Of a DNA stretch of 64,000 nucleotides, positions 18,221 through 26,451 are shown piece by piece; the stretch's first letter is position 1, and every line of letters starts with the position of its first letter. Location: contig JAQUAI010000010.1 in assembly GCA_028687335.1 (NCBI GenBank), positions 35,994-99,993 of the forward strand, written 5' to 3'. The notes under the pieces were generated by a model. The model searched no databases. It had not been told where the DNA came from and saw only the letters and a program-made list of their open reading frames with translations. This stretch comes from Gallionella sp. (GTDB lineage Bacteria > Pseudomonadota > Gammaproteobacteria > Burkholderiales > Gallionellaceae). The position numbers and the translations under genes were made by a program.

Positions 18221-18484
18221 TTATTTTTGGCCAAATATCTCATCCAGCGGATTCTTCCCCGCAGGCGCACTGGCTGAAACTTTCTTCGCTGTGAATTCTT
18301 CTTCTATGTTGTCTCGATAGAAGCTCCAAGCCGCACCGGAGCTGCTGAGCCTGCGCCACAGGTCTTCGCCCACGCCGCTGTGTTGCAGGGTGTCGCCCGT
18401 GTCGAGTTTGACTTGCAGGATACGCGCTCGCGCGTCGTAGCCGATGGCGCGTAGCTTGCCGGAGTTGATGGGTTTCATTTCCAT
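18221..18484 (-). CDS. KTSC-domain protein
   Basis: An 87-residue protein with a single KTSC domain. MKPINSGKLRAIGYDARARI, LQVKLDTGDTLQHSGV and WSFYRDNIEEEF are the segments of the domain named after its occurrence at the C-terminus of some lysyl-tRNA synthetases. A short Lys/Pro tail ends PLDEIFGQK. The biochemical role of KTSC is not known; RNA or nucleotide binding has been suggested only by its company. ATG at 18484 or 18478 is likely. The gene follows the secreted-protein gene by ten bases and precedes SIR2 by 32, so it could be read through into the defence pair. Confidence 0.75.
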   Translation of the reverse strand: MEMKPINSGKLRAIGYDARARILQVKLDTGDTLQHSGVGEDLWRRLSSSGAAWSFYRDNIEEEFTAKKVSASAPAGKNPLDEIFGQK

Positions 18485-18494
18485 GTGGGCGGCC

Positions 18495-19391
18495 TTATTG
18501 CAGAACAAATGAGGCTTTGAGGGGGACGGTGACTTTTCGCAGGTTATCTTTGAGTGCGATGCTCATTCGCCATTCGCCCAGCGGGTCACCTGTTTCGCCA
18601 ACGAAGGCGACCACGGGGGCAGATAGATAAAGGTAGTGTGGGTTGCTTTTCAGTTTTCCCTTGAAGCAGGGTGCATCGGCTTGATGCATGGCTGTCGTGC
18701 CATCGGGTTTGAAGAGTTCAATGTCGCAGGTGACATCGGCTTCGCCTTTGTCATTCAACAACGGGTTGCTGAAGAAGGTAAGTGCGAATATTTTTTTCCC
18801 CATGCCGATGTTTTTAGCTTGGGTGAAATGGGGGGTGTTTTCGGGTTGGGTGTTCCATTTCTTTTCCCAATCGGCATCGGAGGTGATAAGCAGCATGCCG
18901 CCGAATCCGTTGGCGGATTTTTGGGCATCGGTGTTTGGCACGGCTCTACCTTGGCGGTCTTTCCATTCCGCTGTCAGTTTTTTTAGCTTTAACGGAATGG
19001 GTGGCGATTGAACCAGGGCGATGAGTAGGTGGGCTTTATTTTCTGGGGCTTCTCGCGGGCTGATCGAACAAAAAGCAAAAGCGGTGTTGTGTACGCATGA
19101 GAGGTTGATTTTTTCGCGTGTATCTTGAGGCAGAAAGCGCGCGATGTCTTGTTCGTTGGATTTTTGCAGCACGCAATTTTCCGTGCAGGTCACGTTCGTC
19201 CATGTGCCATCGGGCTGTCTTTGCTCGATATTCCACTGCTCGCCAGACAAGGAAACAAAGAAGTTGAATTCGGTAACGTGGCCGTCTCTATGGACTACCG
19301 CGTAGTTACCGACATCCGATTGATCAAGTGCTGCGGTATTTGCTGAAATACAGAATAAAGCGATAAGCGTGAGCCAACGAAACATCCCCAT
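18495..19391 (-). CDS. Exported protein of unknown function, 298 aa
   Basis: A signal peptide is clear (MGMFRWLTLIALFCISANTA), so the 278-residue mature protein is exported. The N-terminal part has four cysteines that could form disulfides (TCTENCVLQ, NLSCVHNTAFAFCS). The C-terminal half begins GFGGMLLITSDADWEKKWN and contains TCDIELFKPDGT and VAFVGETGDPLGEWRMSIAL, a beta-rich pattern that I recall from other proteobacterial hypothetical proteins without known function. Upstream, about 130-170 bases before the ATG, is a promoter-like element shared with the HDOD gene. Confidence 0.65.
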   Translation of the reverse strand: MGMFRWLTLIALFCISANTAALDQSDVGNYAVVHRDGHVTEFNFFVSLSGEQWNIEQRQPDGTWTNVTCTENCVLQKSNEQDIARFLPQDTREKINLSCVHNTAFAFCSISPREAPENKAHLLIALVQSPPIPLKLKKLTAEWKDRQGRAVPNTDAQKSANGFGGMLLITSDADWEKKWNTQPENTPHFTQAKNIGMGKKIFALTFFSNPLLNDKGEADVTCDIELFKPDGTTAMHQADAPCFKGKLKSNPHYLYLSAPVVAFVGETGDPLGEWRMSIALKDNLRKVTVPLKASFVLQ

Positions 19392-19529
19392 CCCCTTTGT
19401 CGAACAAGTGCGTTACCGGTGTTGTCCCGGAATCTATCCTGCGCCAGCTCCTGTTCTGGGGGTTCTGCTGTGAGCCTCTTACCGTGCGTGCGGTGAGATG
19501 TGCATTGAGCAGATGTGCAAGTGGTGCGA

Positions 19530-19558
19530 ACTTTATTTAAGTTGCCAAACTAATGCAA
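19530..19558 (-). promoter_or_regulatory. Predicted promoter, element shared with the HDOD gene
   Basis: On the minus strand TTGCAT (19553-19558) and TAAAGT (19530-19535) are 17 bases apart. The surrounding 45 bases (about 19515-19561) match 34 of 45 positions at 20583-20630, with identical spacing. Similar elements in front of two co-directional genes suggest shared control. Confidence 0.45.
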
Positions 19559-19633
19559 GCAGCAAAAAAGGTTTTGCGCTGACGGGGCGATGTGGGTGGG
19601 GTGCGGGGAATCAATCCAGATTTTCCATTAAGT

Positions 19634-19663
19634 CGTCACACCGGCGAAGGCCGGTATCCAGCA
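19634..19663. repeat. REP-like palindrome (ACCGGCGAAGGCCGGT)
   Basis: The core accggc-gaag-gccggt (19640-19655) is a perfect six-base stem with a four-base loop inside the sequence cgtcacaccggcgaaggccg followed by gtatccag. This palindrome type is scattered between genes in many proteobacterial genomes. It lies just beyond the HDOD gene stop. Confidence 0.6.
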
Positions 19664-19670
19664 TCAACAG

Positions 19671-20528
19671 CTAGATATGCGTGCCTTCATCCGCCAGTGC
19701 TTCGCGTATGTCATCCAACTCCTCGGCGGAGATCCCTAGGTGGTTCATGGCGCTTTCATAGTGATAGTCGCCCACTTCGATGGAGAGGTCGTCGCTGCTC
19801 AGCGCAAGCAGGCGTTCTGCCACATGGGTGGTTGCAATTAATGAGACTGCCTCGCTGGAGAGTGTAGATTCGGGCAGGTTGTAAACATCGGCTTCGTGAT
19901 GAAAGCGGATAGCTTGTCCGATGATGCTGGGCAAGCCCCAGTTGCGCGAAAGCAGCGAGCCCACGATGGGATGAGTGCAAGGGAAAAATTCTTCTTCAAC
20001 TTCGATGAGTTCGCGCTGATTTTTGTAGGCGCTGGAAATGACTTCGCAGTAATTATCGAAACGTTTACGCAACAACGGAATCGCAGCATCGTGGAATAAG
20101 GCAAAGGTGTAGGCGACATCGGGGGCAATGCCGTGTTGTTTCTTAGCAATCATGCTGGCCGCAGTGGCCACCAGAGAGGCGTTATTCCAATAGGTTTCGA
20201 GCCATTTGGCATCGACACCTGTCATGCAGGTGCGCAGTGCTGCGGCAATAACAATGCAGACCACATTGCGAATACCTAGCCTAGCAAGAGCAACAGAAAC
20301 CATGCTAATGGGTTGGCTGGTGCGAAACAGGGGGGAGTTTGCCAGCTTGATGGTTAGCGCAGACATGCCGACATCTTTCTCAATAGCCGCGCACAGCTTG
20401 CGAATATCGGGGGCTTCTTTTTGTGCTTCTGTCATGGCCATGTTGACGATGGTTGGACAGGTTGGAATATCAATTTGGGTGAAGACTTGCTTGAGTTCGT
20501 CCGGTGATAGTTCTCGGCTATTTGTCAC
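19671..20528 (-). CDS. HDOD-domain signalling protein
   Basis: A 285-residue protein consisting almost wholly of one HDOD domain: QIDIPTCPTIVNMAMTEAQK, KDVGMSALTIKLANSPLF, ALARLGIRNVVCIVIAAALR, the central ALFHDAAIPLL, then HPIVGSLLSRNWGLPSIIGQ and IRFHHEAD. HDOD proteins are degenerate HD hydrolases that act as output or scaffold parts of signalling and stress pathways. The frame is open further upstream, but a GTG at 20528 with a GGGAG site five bases before it gives the family-like length. No sensor domain is attached. Confidence 0.8.
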   Translation of the reverse strand: MTNSRELSPDELKQVFTQIDIPTCPTIVNMAMTEAQKEAPDIRKLCAAIEKDVGMSALTIKLANSPLFRTSQPISMVSVALARLGIRNVVCIVIAAALRTCMTGVDAKWLETYWNNASLVATAASMIAKKQHGIAPDVAYTFALFHDAAIPLLRKRFDNYCEVISSAYKNQRELIEVEEEFFPCTHPIVGSLLSRNWGLPSIIGQAIRFHHEADVYNLPESTLSSEAVSLIATTHVAERLLALSSDDLSIEVGDYHYESAMNHLGISAEELDDIREALADEGTHI

Positions 20529-20598
20529 TTTATCTCCCGGCAGTTTTACTTTGATTATGTTGCGATGCAGCCCGCCCGCATCCGCACAAGTGGTACGA

Positions 20599-20627
20599 AC
20601 TTTATTGAATCTGTCATGTGAATGCAA
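20599..20627 (-). promoter_or_regulatory. Predicted promoter of the HDOD gene
   Basis: TTGCAT (20622-20627) and TAAAGT (20599-20604) are spaced by 17 bases on the minus strand and followed by the conserved block TCGTACCACTTG. The arrangement is the same at 19530-19558. The leader to the GTG would be about 64 bases. Confidence 0.45.
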
Positions 20628-20755
20628 GCGACGCAATACGACACGCTCGGTATCTCAAGTGGCCGCTTGTATCAAGCCTGCTAGATACGTGATGCTTAAG
20701 CCGACCACCATAAGGTAAACTCGGCCTTGATTCCGCATAACTGAAAATTTTCACC

Positions 20756-21511
20756 ATGACCTACCCTATCGACATCAAAGAAGAATCCGGCGTGCGTACT
20801 TTGCATTTCGGCTCAGACTGGATACAGGGCGCGATGCGTATTGCCCGCCCTTGGAATCTGGAATTGGAATACACCCGCGAGATGATGGCTTCGCTATTGC
20901 TGCGCGACGATGCGCGCTTTCCGCGCAAGGTGTTGCTAATCGGGTTGGGCGCGGCTTCGCTGACCAAGTTTTTGTATCGCTATCGTCCGCTGTCGCATCT
21001 GACTATTGTTGAGATACAACCTGAGGTAGTGGCCGCCGCACGGCAGTTTTTCAAAATGCCAGAAGACTCCAAACGTATTAATCTCATCATCGGCGACGGC
21101 GTGGAGTTTGTGCTGAATACGAACAAGAAATTCGATTTGATTCTGGTGGATGGCTTCAACGAACACGCCCACCCCGGCGCGCTCAATACGCTGCCGTTTT
21201 ATCAGGCTTGCCGCTCGCACCTGAGCAACGAGGGCATCATGGCAGTCAATCTGCTCGGGCTGTCGCGTGGCGTAAAAGGCGGCTTCGCGCATATTTTTAA
21301 TGCGTTTGACGAACGCGCACTGATGTTCCCCTCATCCGAGTCGGGCAACACCATCGCCTTTGCTGCCGAGGGCGAGCCAATCAATCTGTCTTTTGATGAA
21401 TTGAAAGACAACGCGCTCAAGCTGAAAGAAGAAACCGGTATGAACCTGACTCCGACGCTAACACGCTTGGCGCAATCGAAAACCTGCCTGAACGACACAC
21501 TAATTCTGTGA
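20756..21511 (+). CDS. Spermidine-synthase-like protein
   Basis: A 251-residue protein with the polyamine aminopropyltransferase/methyltransferase Rossmann fold: VLLIGLGAASLTKFLYRY (nucleoside-binding glycine loop), LTIVEIQPEVVAAARQFF, LIIGDGVEFV and FDLILVDGFNEHAHPGAL. The DxxD-type catalytic region is recognisable but the N-terminal tetramerisation hairpin of true SpeE is reduced, so polyamine synthesis is not assured. It overlaps by GTGA with a second methyltransferase-fold gene, suggesting the pair act together. Confidence 0.75.
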   Translation: MTYPIDIKEESGVRTLHFGSDWIQGAMRIARPWNLELEYTREMMASLLLRDDARFPRKVLLIGLGAASLTKFLYRYRPLSHLTIVEIQPEVVAAARQFFKMPEDSKRINLIIGDGVEFVLNTNKKFDLILVDGFNEHAHPGALNTLPFYQACRSHLSNEGIMAVNLLGLSRGVKGGFAHIFNAFDERALMFPSSESGNTIAFAAEGEPINLSFDELKDNALKLKEETGMNLTPTLTRLAQSKTCLNDTLIL

Positions 21512-22656
21512 GTGACATTACCCTGATTCAGTGGAACGAAGCGGGCGAAAACCGCAGCACACGCTGGCGTTCGGAAAGCGGCATGCCACCGCCAAAGCGA
21601 GTGCTCATCGCCGACGATACGTTGACAGCGGACACCGCCTACCGCTTGGCTTGCGAGGGCACTGCCCTGCTGTGGCGCGGCGACTTTCAGAATGCGCGGC
21701 AATTGCTGCAAGCCATGGCGAGGCGCGCGGAACAACGCCCGCGCAAAAAACAGCCCGTCACGCCCGCCTCCCCCACCGAGGCTTTTCATCTACACCGCCA
21801 AGCGCAATCGCAACGCGCACGCACACTGGCCATGCTGCTGATTCCGCTCGCTGCCGACTACACCATTCCCCTGCGTCGCGCCCCCGACATACAGACTGCC
21901 TGCACCGAAGCCTATGGCAGCGGTACCGAAGCCTCGGTCGTCTCGCTGCGCGAATTACTAGGTTTGATCGGCGCACACGAATGGCGCAAAAAAGGCGTTG
22001 CCATCCCTGCCTTGGGCGACAGTATTCATCCTCATTACGGTGTGTTTTCGCCAGTGCGCGGCGAATATATCGAGTTGGTCGCACAAGCTACGCTGCCCTC
22101 GTCCGAACTGGCTTTCGACATCGGCACCGGCACCGGCGTACTCGCCGCCGTGCTGGCCAAGCGCGGCGTGGCGCACATTATCGCCACCGATCAAGACGAA
22201 CGCGCGCTGGATTGCGCGTACGACAATCTGCAACGACTAGAGCTCACTGAGCAAGTTGAGCTGATGCAAACCGACCTCTTTCCACCGGGACGCGCACCGC
22301 TGGTAGTGTGCAACCCGCCTTGGGTTCCCGCCCGCCCCAACTCAACCATCGAACACGCGGTGTACGACCCCGACAGCCGTATGCTGCGCGGATTCCTCAA
22401 TGGCTTGGCGGCGCACCTCACTGCCGATGGCGAAGGCTGGCTGATTATTTCCGACCTGGCCGAACATCTAGGATTGCGTAGCCGCGATGAATTGCTGGGC
22501 TGGATAAGCGCAGCCGGTTTGCAAGTGCGAGAGCGTCTCGACATCCGCCCGCAACATCCTCGCAGCCGCGACAAAAACGATCCCCTGCACGCCGCCCGCG
22601 CCGCAGAAATCACCTCGCTATGGCGACTGGGGCACGCTATTAGTCCGCTTAAGTGA
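21508..22656 (+). CDS. SAM-dependent methyltransferase, HemK/PrmC-like
   Basis: A 382-residue protein with a GTG start inside the stop of the previous gene. The N-terminal 180 residues are helical and basic and contain an ARRAEQRPRKKQ stretch. The C-terminal half is a class I methyltransferase: LAFDIGTGTGVLAAVLAKRG, IIATDQDERALDCAYDNL and VVCNPPWVPARPN, an NPPW variant of the NPPY motif that methylates planar nitrogen in glutamine, adenine or guanine. The target is unknown. It differs from PrmB at 8435, so it is not a duplicate. Confidence 0.8.
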   Translation: MSDITLIQWNEAGENRSTRWRSESGMPPPKRVLIADDTLTADTAYRLACEGTALLWRGDFQNARQLLQAMARRAEQRPRKKQPVTPASPTEAFHLHRQAQSQRARTLAMLLIPLAADYTIPLRRAPDIQTACTEAYGSGTEASVVSLRELLGLIGAHEWRKKGVAIPALGDSIHPHYGVFSPVRGEYIELVAQATLPSSELAFDIGTGTGVLAAVLAKRGVAHIIATDQDERALDCAYDNLQRLELTEQVELMQTDLFPPGRAPLVVCNPPWVPARPNSTIEHAVYDPDSRMLRGFLNGLAAHLTADGEGWLIISDLAEHLGLRSRDELLGWISAAGLQVRERLDIRPQHPRSRDKNDPLHAARAAEITSLWRLGHAISPLK

Positions 22657-22691
22657 GATTTAAGGTACGTCCGCTTTCCGCCGCAACCCAA

Positions 22692-22758
22692 TGTAGGAGC
22701 GCAACTTGTTGCGCGATAGCACCTCGCGGGAAATCGCCCGATAAATCGGGCTCCTACA
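22692..22758. repeat. REP-like repeat with TGTAGGAGC ends
   Basis: The segment begins tgtaggagc and ends with its inverted form gctcctaca. Inside are gcgcaacttgttgcgc and cgcccgataaatcgggc hairpins. This is the architecture of intergenic REP/BIME elements of gamma- and betaproteobacteria. It fills the gap between the methyltransferase gene and the SIMPL gene. Confidence 0.7.
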
Positions 22759-22861
22759 AAAATGCTTTATCGCGCTGGAGCTATTTTTCCGCTCATGTTG
22801 CTCTGCATTTCGCCCCGAGTTGCCTTACTATTCTCATCTCTCTCAATCAAGGAGCGCTGCC

Positions 22862-23560
22862 ATGATTCGCGTTGCATTTCTCTCCGGGCTATTGGCCTTG
22901 TCTTTATCCGCTGTTGCTGAGAACGAGCCGTATAACCGTGTCGATTTCAACAGCGAGGCGGCGCGTGAGGTGGCGAATGATTTGCTGCAAGCGACGATGA
23001 GTGTGGAAGTGAGCGACCGTTCTCCGGCGCGGGTGGCGCAGATGCTTAACACCACGCTGAACGATGCACTGAAAAAAGCCGCCGCGTTTACCACGGTAAA
23101 AGCCAGCAGCGGCGGTCATAGCACTTACCCGATTTACGGCAAAAGTAATCATCTGGACGGTTGGCGCGGCACAGCACAGATTCGGCTGGAGAGCCGCGAT
23201 TTCAAAGCAGCGGGCGAATTGATCGGGCAGCTACAGGAGAGCATGCAGTTGTCCGGTGTCAGTTTTACCGTGGCCCCCGATACGCGCCGCCAACTTGAAA
23301 ACTCGCTCATCAGTGAAGCACTGGCCGCATTCAAAAAACGCGCGGAGACTATCCGCGAAAGTTTGGGCGGGAGCGGGTATCGCATCGTTCACATCGGTAT
23401 CAATCAGGGCGGCTATTATCCGCAGCCGATGATGGACAGAGGCGTGATGACAATGAAGGCCGCCGTTGCCGCGCCGGAGTTTTCCGGTGGCGATAGCAAT
23501 ATGACCATGCAAGTTTCCGGCACAATCGAAATTATCTCGGCGAAAGGAGTTGAAAAATGA
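22862..23560 (+). CDS. SIMPL-domain (DUF541) exported protein
   Basis: A 232-residue protein with a signal peptide (MIRVAFLSGLLALSLSAVAE) and a SIMPL/DUF541 domain over the rest: SVEVSDRSPARVAQMLN, the GWRGTAQIRLESRDF core strand and SEALAAFKKRAETIRESLGG. The family is periplasmic, oligomeric and of uncertain role (oxidative stress or envelope integrity in different species). An AAGGAG site six bases upstream fixes the start. Its stop is in an ATGA overlap with the lemA-like gene, so the two are translated together. Confidence 0.85.
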   Translation: MIRVAFLSGLLALSLSAVAENEPYNRVDFNSEAAREVANDLLQATMSVEVSDRSPARVAQMLNTTLNDALKKAAAFTTVKASSGGHSTYPIYGKSNHLDGWRGTAQIRLESRDFKAAGELIGQLQESMQLSGVSFTVAPDTRRQLENSLISEALAAFKKRAETIRESLGGSGYRIVHIGINQGGYYPQPMMDRGVMTMKAAVAAPEFSGGDSNMTMQVSGTIEIISAKGVEK

Positions 23561-24123
23561 GTTCACTTGCCCTACTCGGCATCAGCATTGTCGTGCTGAT
23601 TTACGGTATCAGCCTCTACAACCATTTGGTCAGCATCAAACATGCGGTGGCCAAAGCATGGGCCAACATCGACGTGCTGCTCAAACAGCGCCATGACGAA
23701 CTACCCAAGCTGGTCGAGGTGTGCAAGCAGTACAAAGAGTTCGAGCAATCGACGCTGCAAAAAGTGATCGAGGCACGCTCGCAGGTTCAATCGGCACGCG
23801 AACGCCAAGACATCGGCGCACTGGGGCAAGCTGAGGGAATGTTGCGCGCGGGCATCGGCGGCATTTTTGCCGTGGCCGAGGCTTACCCCGAATTGAAGGC
23901 GAATGAAAATTTCATGCAGTTGCAAAACCGCATCACTGGGCTGGAGAACGGCATCGCTGACCGCCGCGAGTTGTATAACGAATCAGTGAATATCTACAAC
24001 GTTGGCATCGAGCAATTTCCCGCCGCGTTAATCGCCAACATGTTCCACTACGAGCCCAAGCCGTTGCTGGAGTTTGCCAGTAATGAGAAGACTGACGTGG
24101 ACATCAAATCACTGTTCAGCTAA
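23557..24123 (+). CDS. LemA-family membrane protein
   Basis: A 188-residue LemA protein: one N-terminal membrane helix (LALLGISIVVLIYGISLYN) and a long helical domain with NIDVLLKQRHDELPKLVEVC, KVIEARSQVQSARERQ, YPELKANENFMQLQNRITGL and the YNESVNIYNVGIEQFPAALI motif. The family forms helical bundles and has been linked to envelope processes, but no activity is known. It overlaps the SIMPL gene and is followed by a GIDE-domain membrane protein. Confidence 0.92.
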   Translation: MSSLALLGISIVVLIYGISLYNHLVSIKHAVAKAWANIDVLLKQRHDELPKLVEVCKQYKEFEQSTLQKVIEARSQVQSARERQDIGALGQAEGMLRAGIGGIFAVAEAYPELKANENFMQLQNRITGLENGIADRRELYNESVNIYNVGIEQFPAALIANMFHYEPKPLLEFASNEKTDVDIKSLFS

Positions 24124-24183
24124 TGCCCGCAAACGTCGAATCGGTTTTCTGCTAACCCAGCTTCCGGTTCGTTCACACACGCC

Positions 24184-25080
24184 ATGATGCACGCACTACG
24201 CCGCCAATACGCGCAACTGATCACCTCCGGTGCGCAGTTGTTGCTGCTCTTTGTCGGCTTTCAGATCGGCTCTCGCACCGGCTGGCTGGTGTGTCTTTCG
24301 CTGATCGCCATCATCAGCATCCCAACATGGCTTTCGGCGCTGAAACGGCTGCGCGCCATCCGCGACACGCCAACTTCGCGGATCGCTTCTGCCGCGCAGG
24401 GCTATGTCGAGCTGGTCGGATTAGGCACACGCTTCGGCGATATCCCACTAATGAGCAAACTGCGCCACCTGCCTTGCCTGTGGTATCGCTATCGCGTCGA
24501 AGAGCGCACTTCCGAAAACAAATGGCACATCGTCGATAAAGGCGAAAGCCCCGACTCGTTCGTGTTGCATGACGGCACCGGCGATTGCGTGATCGACCCC
24601 GAACATGCCGAAATCGTAAGCAAGCACCGCGACCAGTGGCAGGAAGGCAGCTACCGCTATACCGAATGGAAATTTATCGAACAGGACAGTCTGTACGTCC
24701 TCGGTCACTTCCGTACAGTGCAAGGCAGCGAGGGATTCGACAGCCGCGAAGCGATGAATAATTTACTGGCCGAGTGGAAACGCAATATGCCCGCGCTACT
24801 AAAACGCTTCGACCTCGACCACAACGGCGAGCTGGATATGGACGAGTGGTTTCTGGCGCGACAAGCCGCAAAACGGGAAGTCGCCAAAATGAAACGCGAG
24901 GCTGAAGCCCAACCCGACACCCACATCATCGCCCAACCGCGCGATGGCAAACTCTTCCTCATCAGTAACCTGACACCGGAAAAATTAGCGCGACGCTACT
25001 TTTTTTGGAGCTGGGCGCATTTGGTCATCTTCTTCGCTGCGCTGGGCGGAATCGGCTGGGTGATGAAACAGCCGTACTAA
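24184..25080 (+). CDS. GIDE-domain membrane protein with EF-hand-like loop
   Basis: A 298-residue integral membrane protein. Two N-terminal helices (residues 14-50) are followed by a GIDE-type beta domain ([54 protein letters not shown]), the bacterial relative of the domain in the mitochondrial ubiquitin ligase MULAN. Near residue 217 [13 protein letters not shown] fits the Ca-binding EF-hand loop. A last membrane helix ([18 protein letters not shown]) ends the protein. Neighbouring LemA and SIMPL genes suggest a shared envelope function. The stop overlaps the convergent aroA stop. Confidence 0.75.
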   Translation: MMHALRRQYAQLITSGAQLLLLFVGFQIGSRTGWLVCLSLIAIISIPTWLSALKRLRAIRDTPTSRIASAAQGYVELVGLGTRFGDIPLMSKLRHLPCLWYRYRVEERTSENKWHIVDKGESPDSFVLHDGTGDCVIDPEHAEIVSKHRDQWQEGSYRYTEWKFIEQDSLYVLGHFRTVQGSEGFDSREAMNNLLAEWKRNMPALLKRFDLDHNGELDMDEWFLARQAAKREVAKMKREAEAQPDTHIIAQPRDGKLFLISNLTPEKLARRYFFWSWAHLVIFFAALGGIGWVMKQPY

Positions 25081-26399
25081 CTCGCCACCTTGGCAAAAGT
25101 AGCGAAATAATCGGGGAAGGTTTTAGCGACGCAACTGGGATCGTTGATACGCACTGTCGCGCCACCAAATGCCGCCAGCGAAAAACACATCGCCATACGG
25201 TGATCGTCGTAAGTATCAACAGCGCCTTGCAAAACAAAAGGTGCGGGATGCATCGCCGAAGCGAGTGTGACAGACGGCGGCGTGATGCGAATATAGTCCG
25301 CGCCCTCTTCCACTGTGGCACCGGTTTTGCGCAACTCGGTCGCCATTGCCGCGATACGGTCAGTCTCTTTCACGCGCCAACTGGCGATGTTGCGCAGCGT
25401 GGTTGTACCGTTGGCAAACAGCGCGGCAGTGGCCAATGTCATCGCCGCATCGGGAATATGGTTGCAGTCGAGATCAACGGCAGTGAGCTTGCCGCTGGCT
25501 GGAGCGCACGCCTCCATCCAGTTATCGCCCATAGTGATGCGCGCGCCCATCGAAGCCAATGCCTCGGCGAATCGAATATCGCCCTGCACGCTATCCTTAC
25601 CCACACCTTCCACCCGTACCGGCCCGCCGCCAATAGCGCCAGCCGCCAGAAAATACGATGCAGAAGACGCATCACCCTCGACATACACCGCGCCAGAAGA
25701 TTGGTAGCGCTGTCCGCCGAACACAACGAAACGCTGCCAATCTTGCCGCTCAACCTGCACGCCGAAACGTGCCATCATTGCCAGCGTAATCTCGATATAA
25801 GGCTTGGAAATCAACTCGCCAACCACCTCTACCACCACGGTACGCCCAGTCAATGGCAACGCCATCAGCAAGCCAGTGAGAAATTGGCTGGAAACATCGC
25901 CGCGCACCCGCACGGTATCTCCCACCGGATTACCCGGCGCAATCTGCAACGGCGGAAAACCCTCATTCCCCGTATAGCAAATATCCGCCCCGAGTTGGCG
26001 CAACGCATCCACCAGATCACCAATCGGACGCTCATGCATACGCGCTACACCCGACAAGGTGTAATCCCCGCCAGACAACGCCAGTGCAGCTGTCAACGGG
26101 CGAAACGCCGTTCCGGCATTACCCAAAAACAGGGCTGCACGCTTGTTGGGAAAATGACCTGCACACCCCGTCACGCGATACGCATCCACCCCCAGCGCCT
26201 CGACTTTAATGCCCAAAGTCGCCAAGCCTTCCAACATGCGTTCGGTGTCGTCCGAGCGCAGCAAATCGCGCACCTCGGTGACACCCTCAGCCAGCGCGGC
26301 CAACAACAAAACGCGATTGGAAATGCTCTTGGAACCGGGCAAACGCACCGTTCCCTGAGCGCGAGACAAAGGAGCGAGATCAATAAAGTCGTGAGTCAT
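25077..26399 (-). CDS. aroA: 3-phosphoshikimate 1-carboxyvinyltransferase (EPSP synthase)
   Basis: A 440-residue enzyme that joins phosphoenolpyruvate to shikimate 3-phosphate in chorismate synthesis. Motifs include the N-terminal [65 protein letters not shown] and the C-terminal [20 protein letters not shown] and [15 protein letters not shown]. Length and the glycine/threonine loop correspond to class I EPSP synthases. The gene stands alone and convergently overlaps the GIDE gene by four bases. Confidence 0.96.
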   Translation of the reverse strand: MTHDFIDLAPLSRAQGTVRLPGSKSISNRVLLLAALAEGVTEVRDLLRSDDTERMLEGLATLGIKVEALGVDAYRVTGCAGHFPNKRAALFLGNAGTAFRPLTAALALSGGDYTLSGVARMHERPIGDLVDALRQLGADICYTGNEGFPPLQIAPGNPVGDTVRVRGDVSSQFLTGLLMALPLTGRTVVVEVVGELISKPYIEITLAMMARFGVQVERQDWQRFVVFGGQRYQSSGAVYVEGDASSASYFLAAGAIGGGPVRVEGVGKDSVQGDIRFAEALASMGARITMGDNWMEACAPASGKLTAVDLDCNHIPDAAMTLATAALFANGTTTLRNIASWRVKETDRIAAMATELRKTGATVEEGADYIRITPPSVTLASAMHPAPFVLQGAVDTYDDHRMAMCFSLAAFGGATVRINDPSCVAKTFPDYFATFAKVAS

Positions 26400-26451
26400 G
26401 ACGAAGTAAACAGGGCCGTTTTAAACGGCGGCGATGATACCGCAAAGGCGG

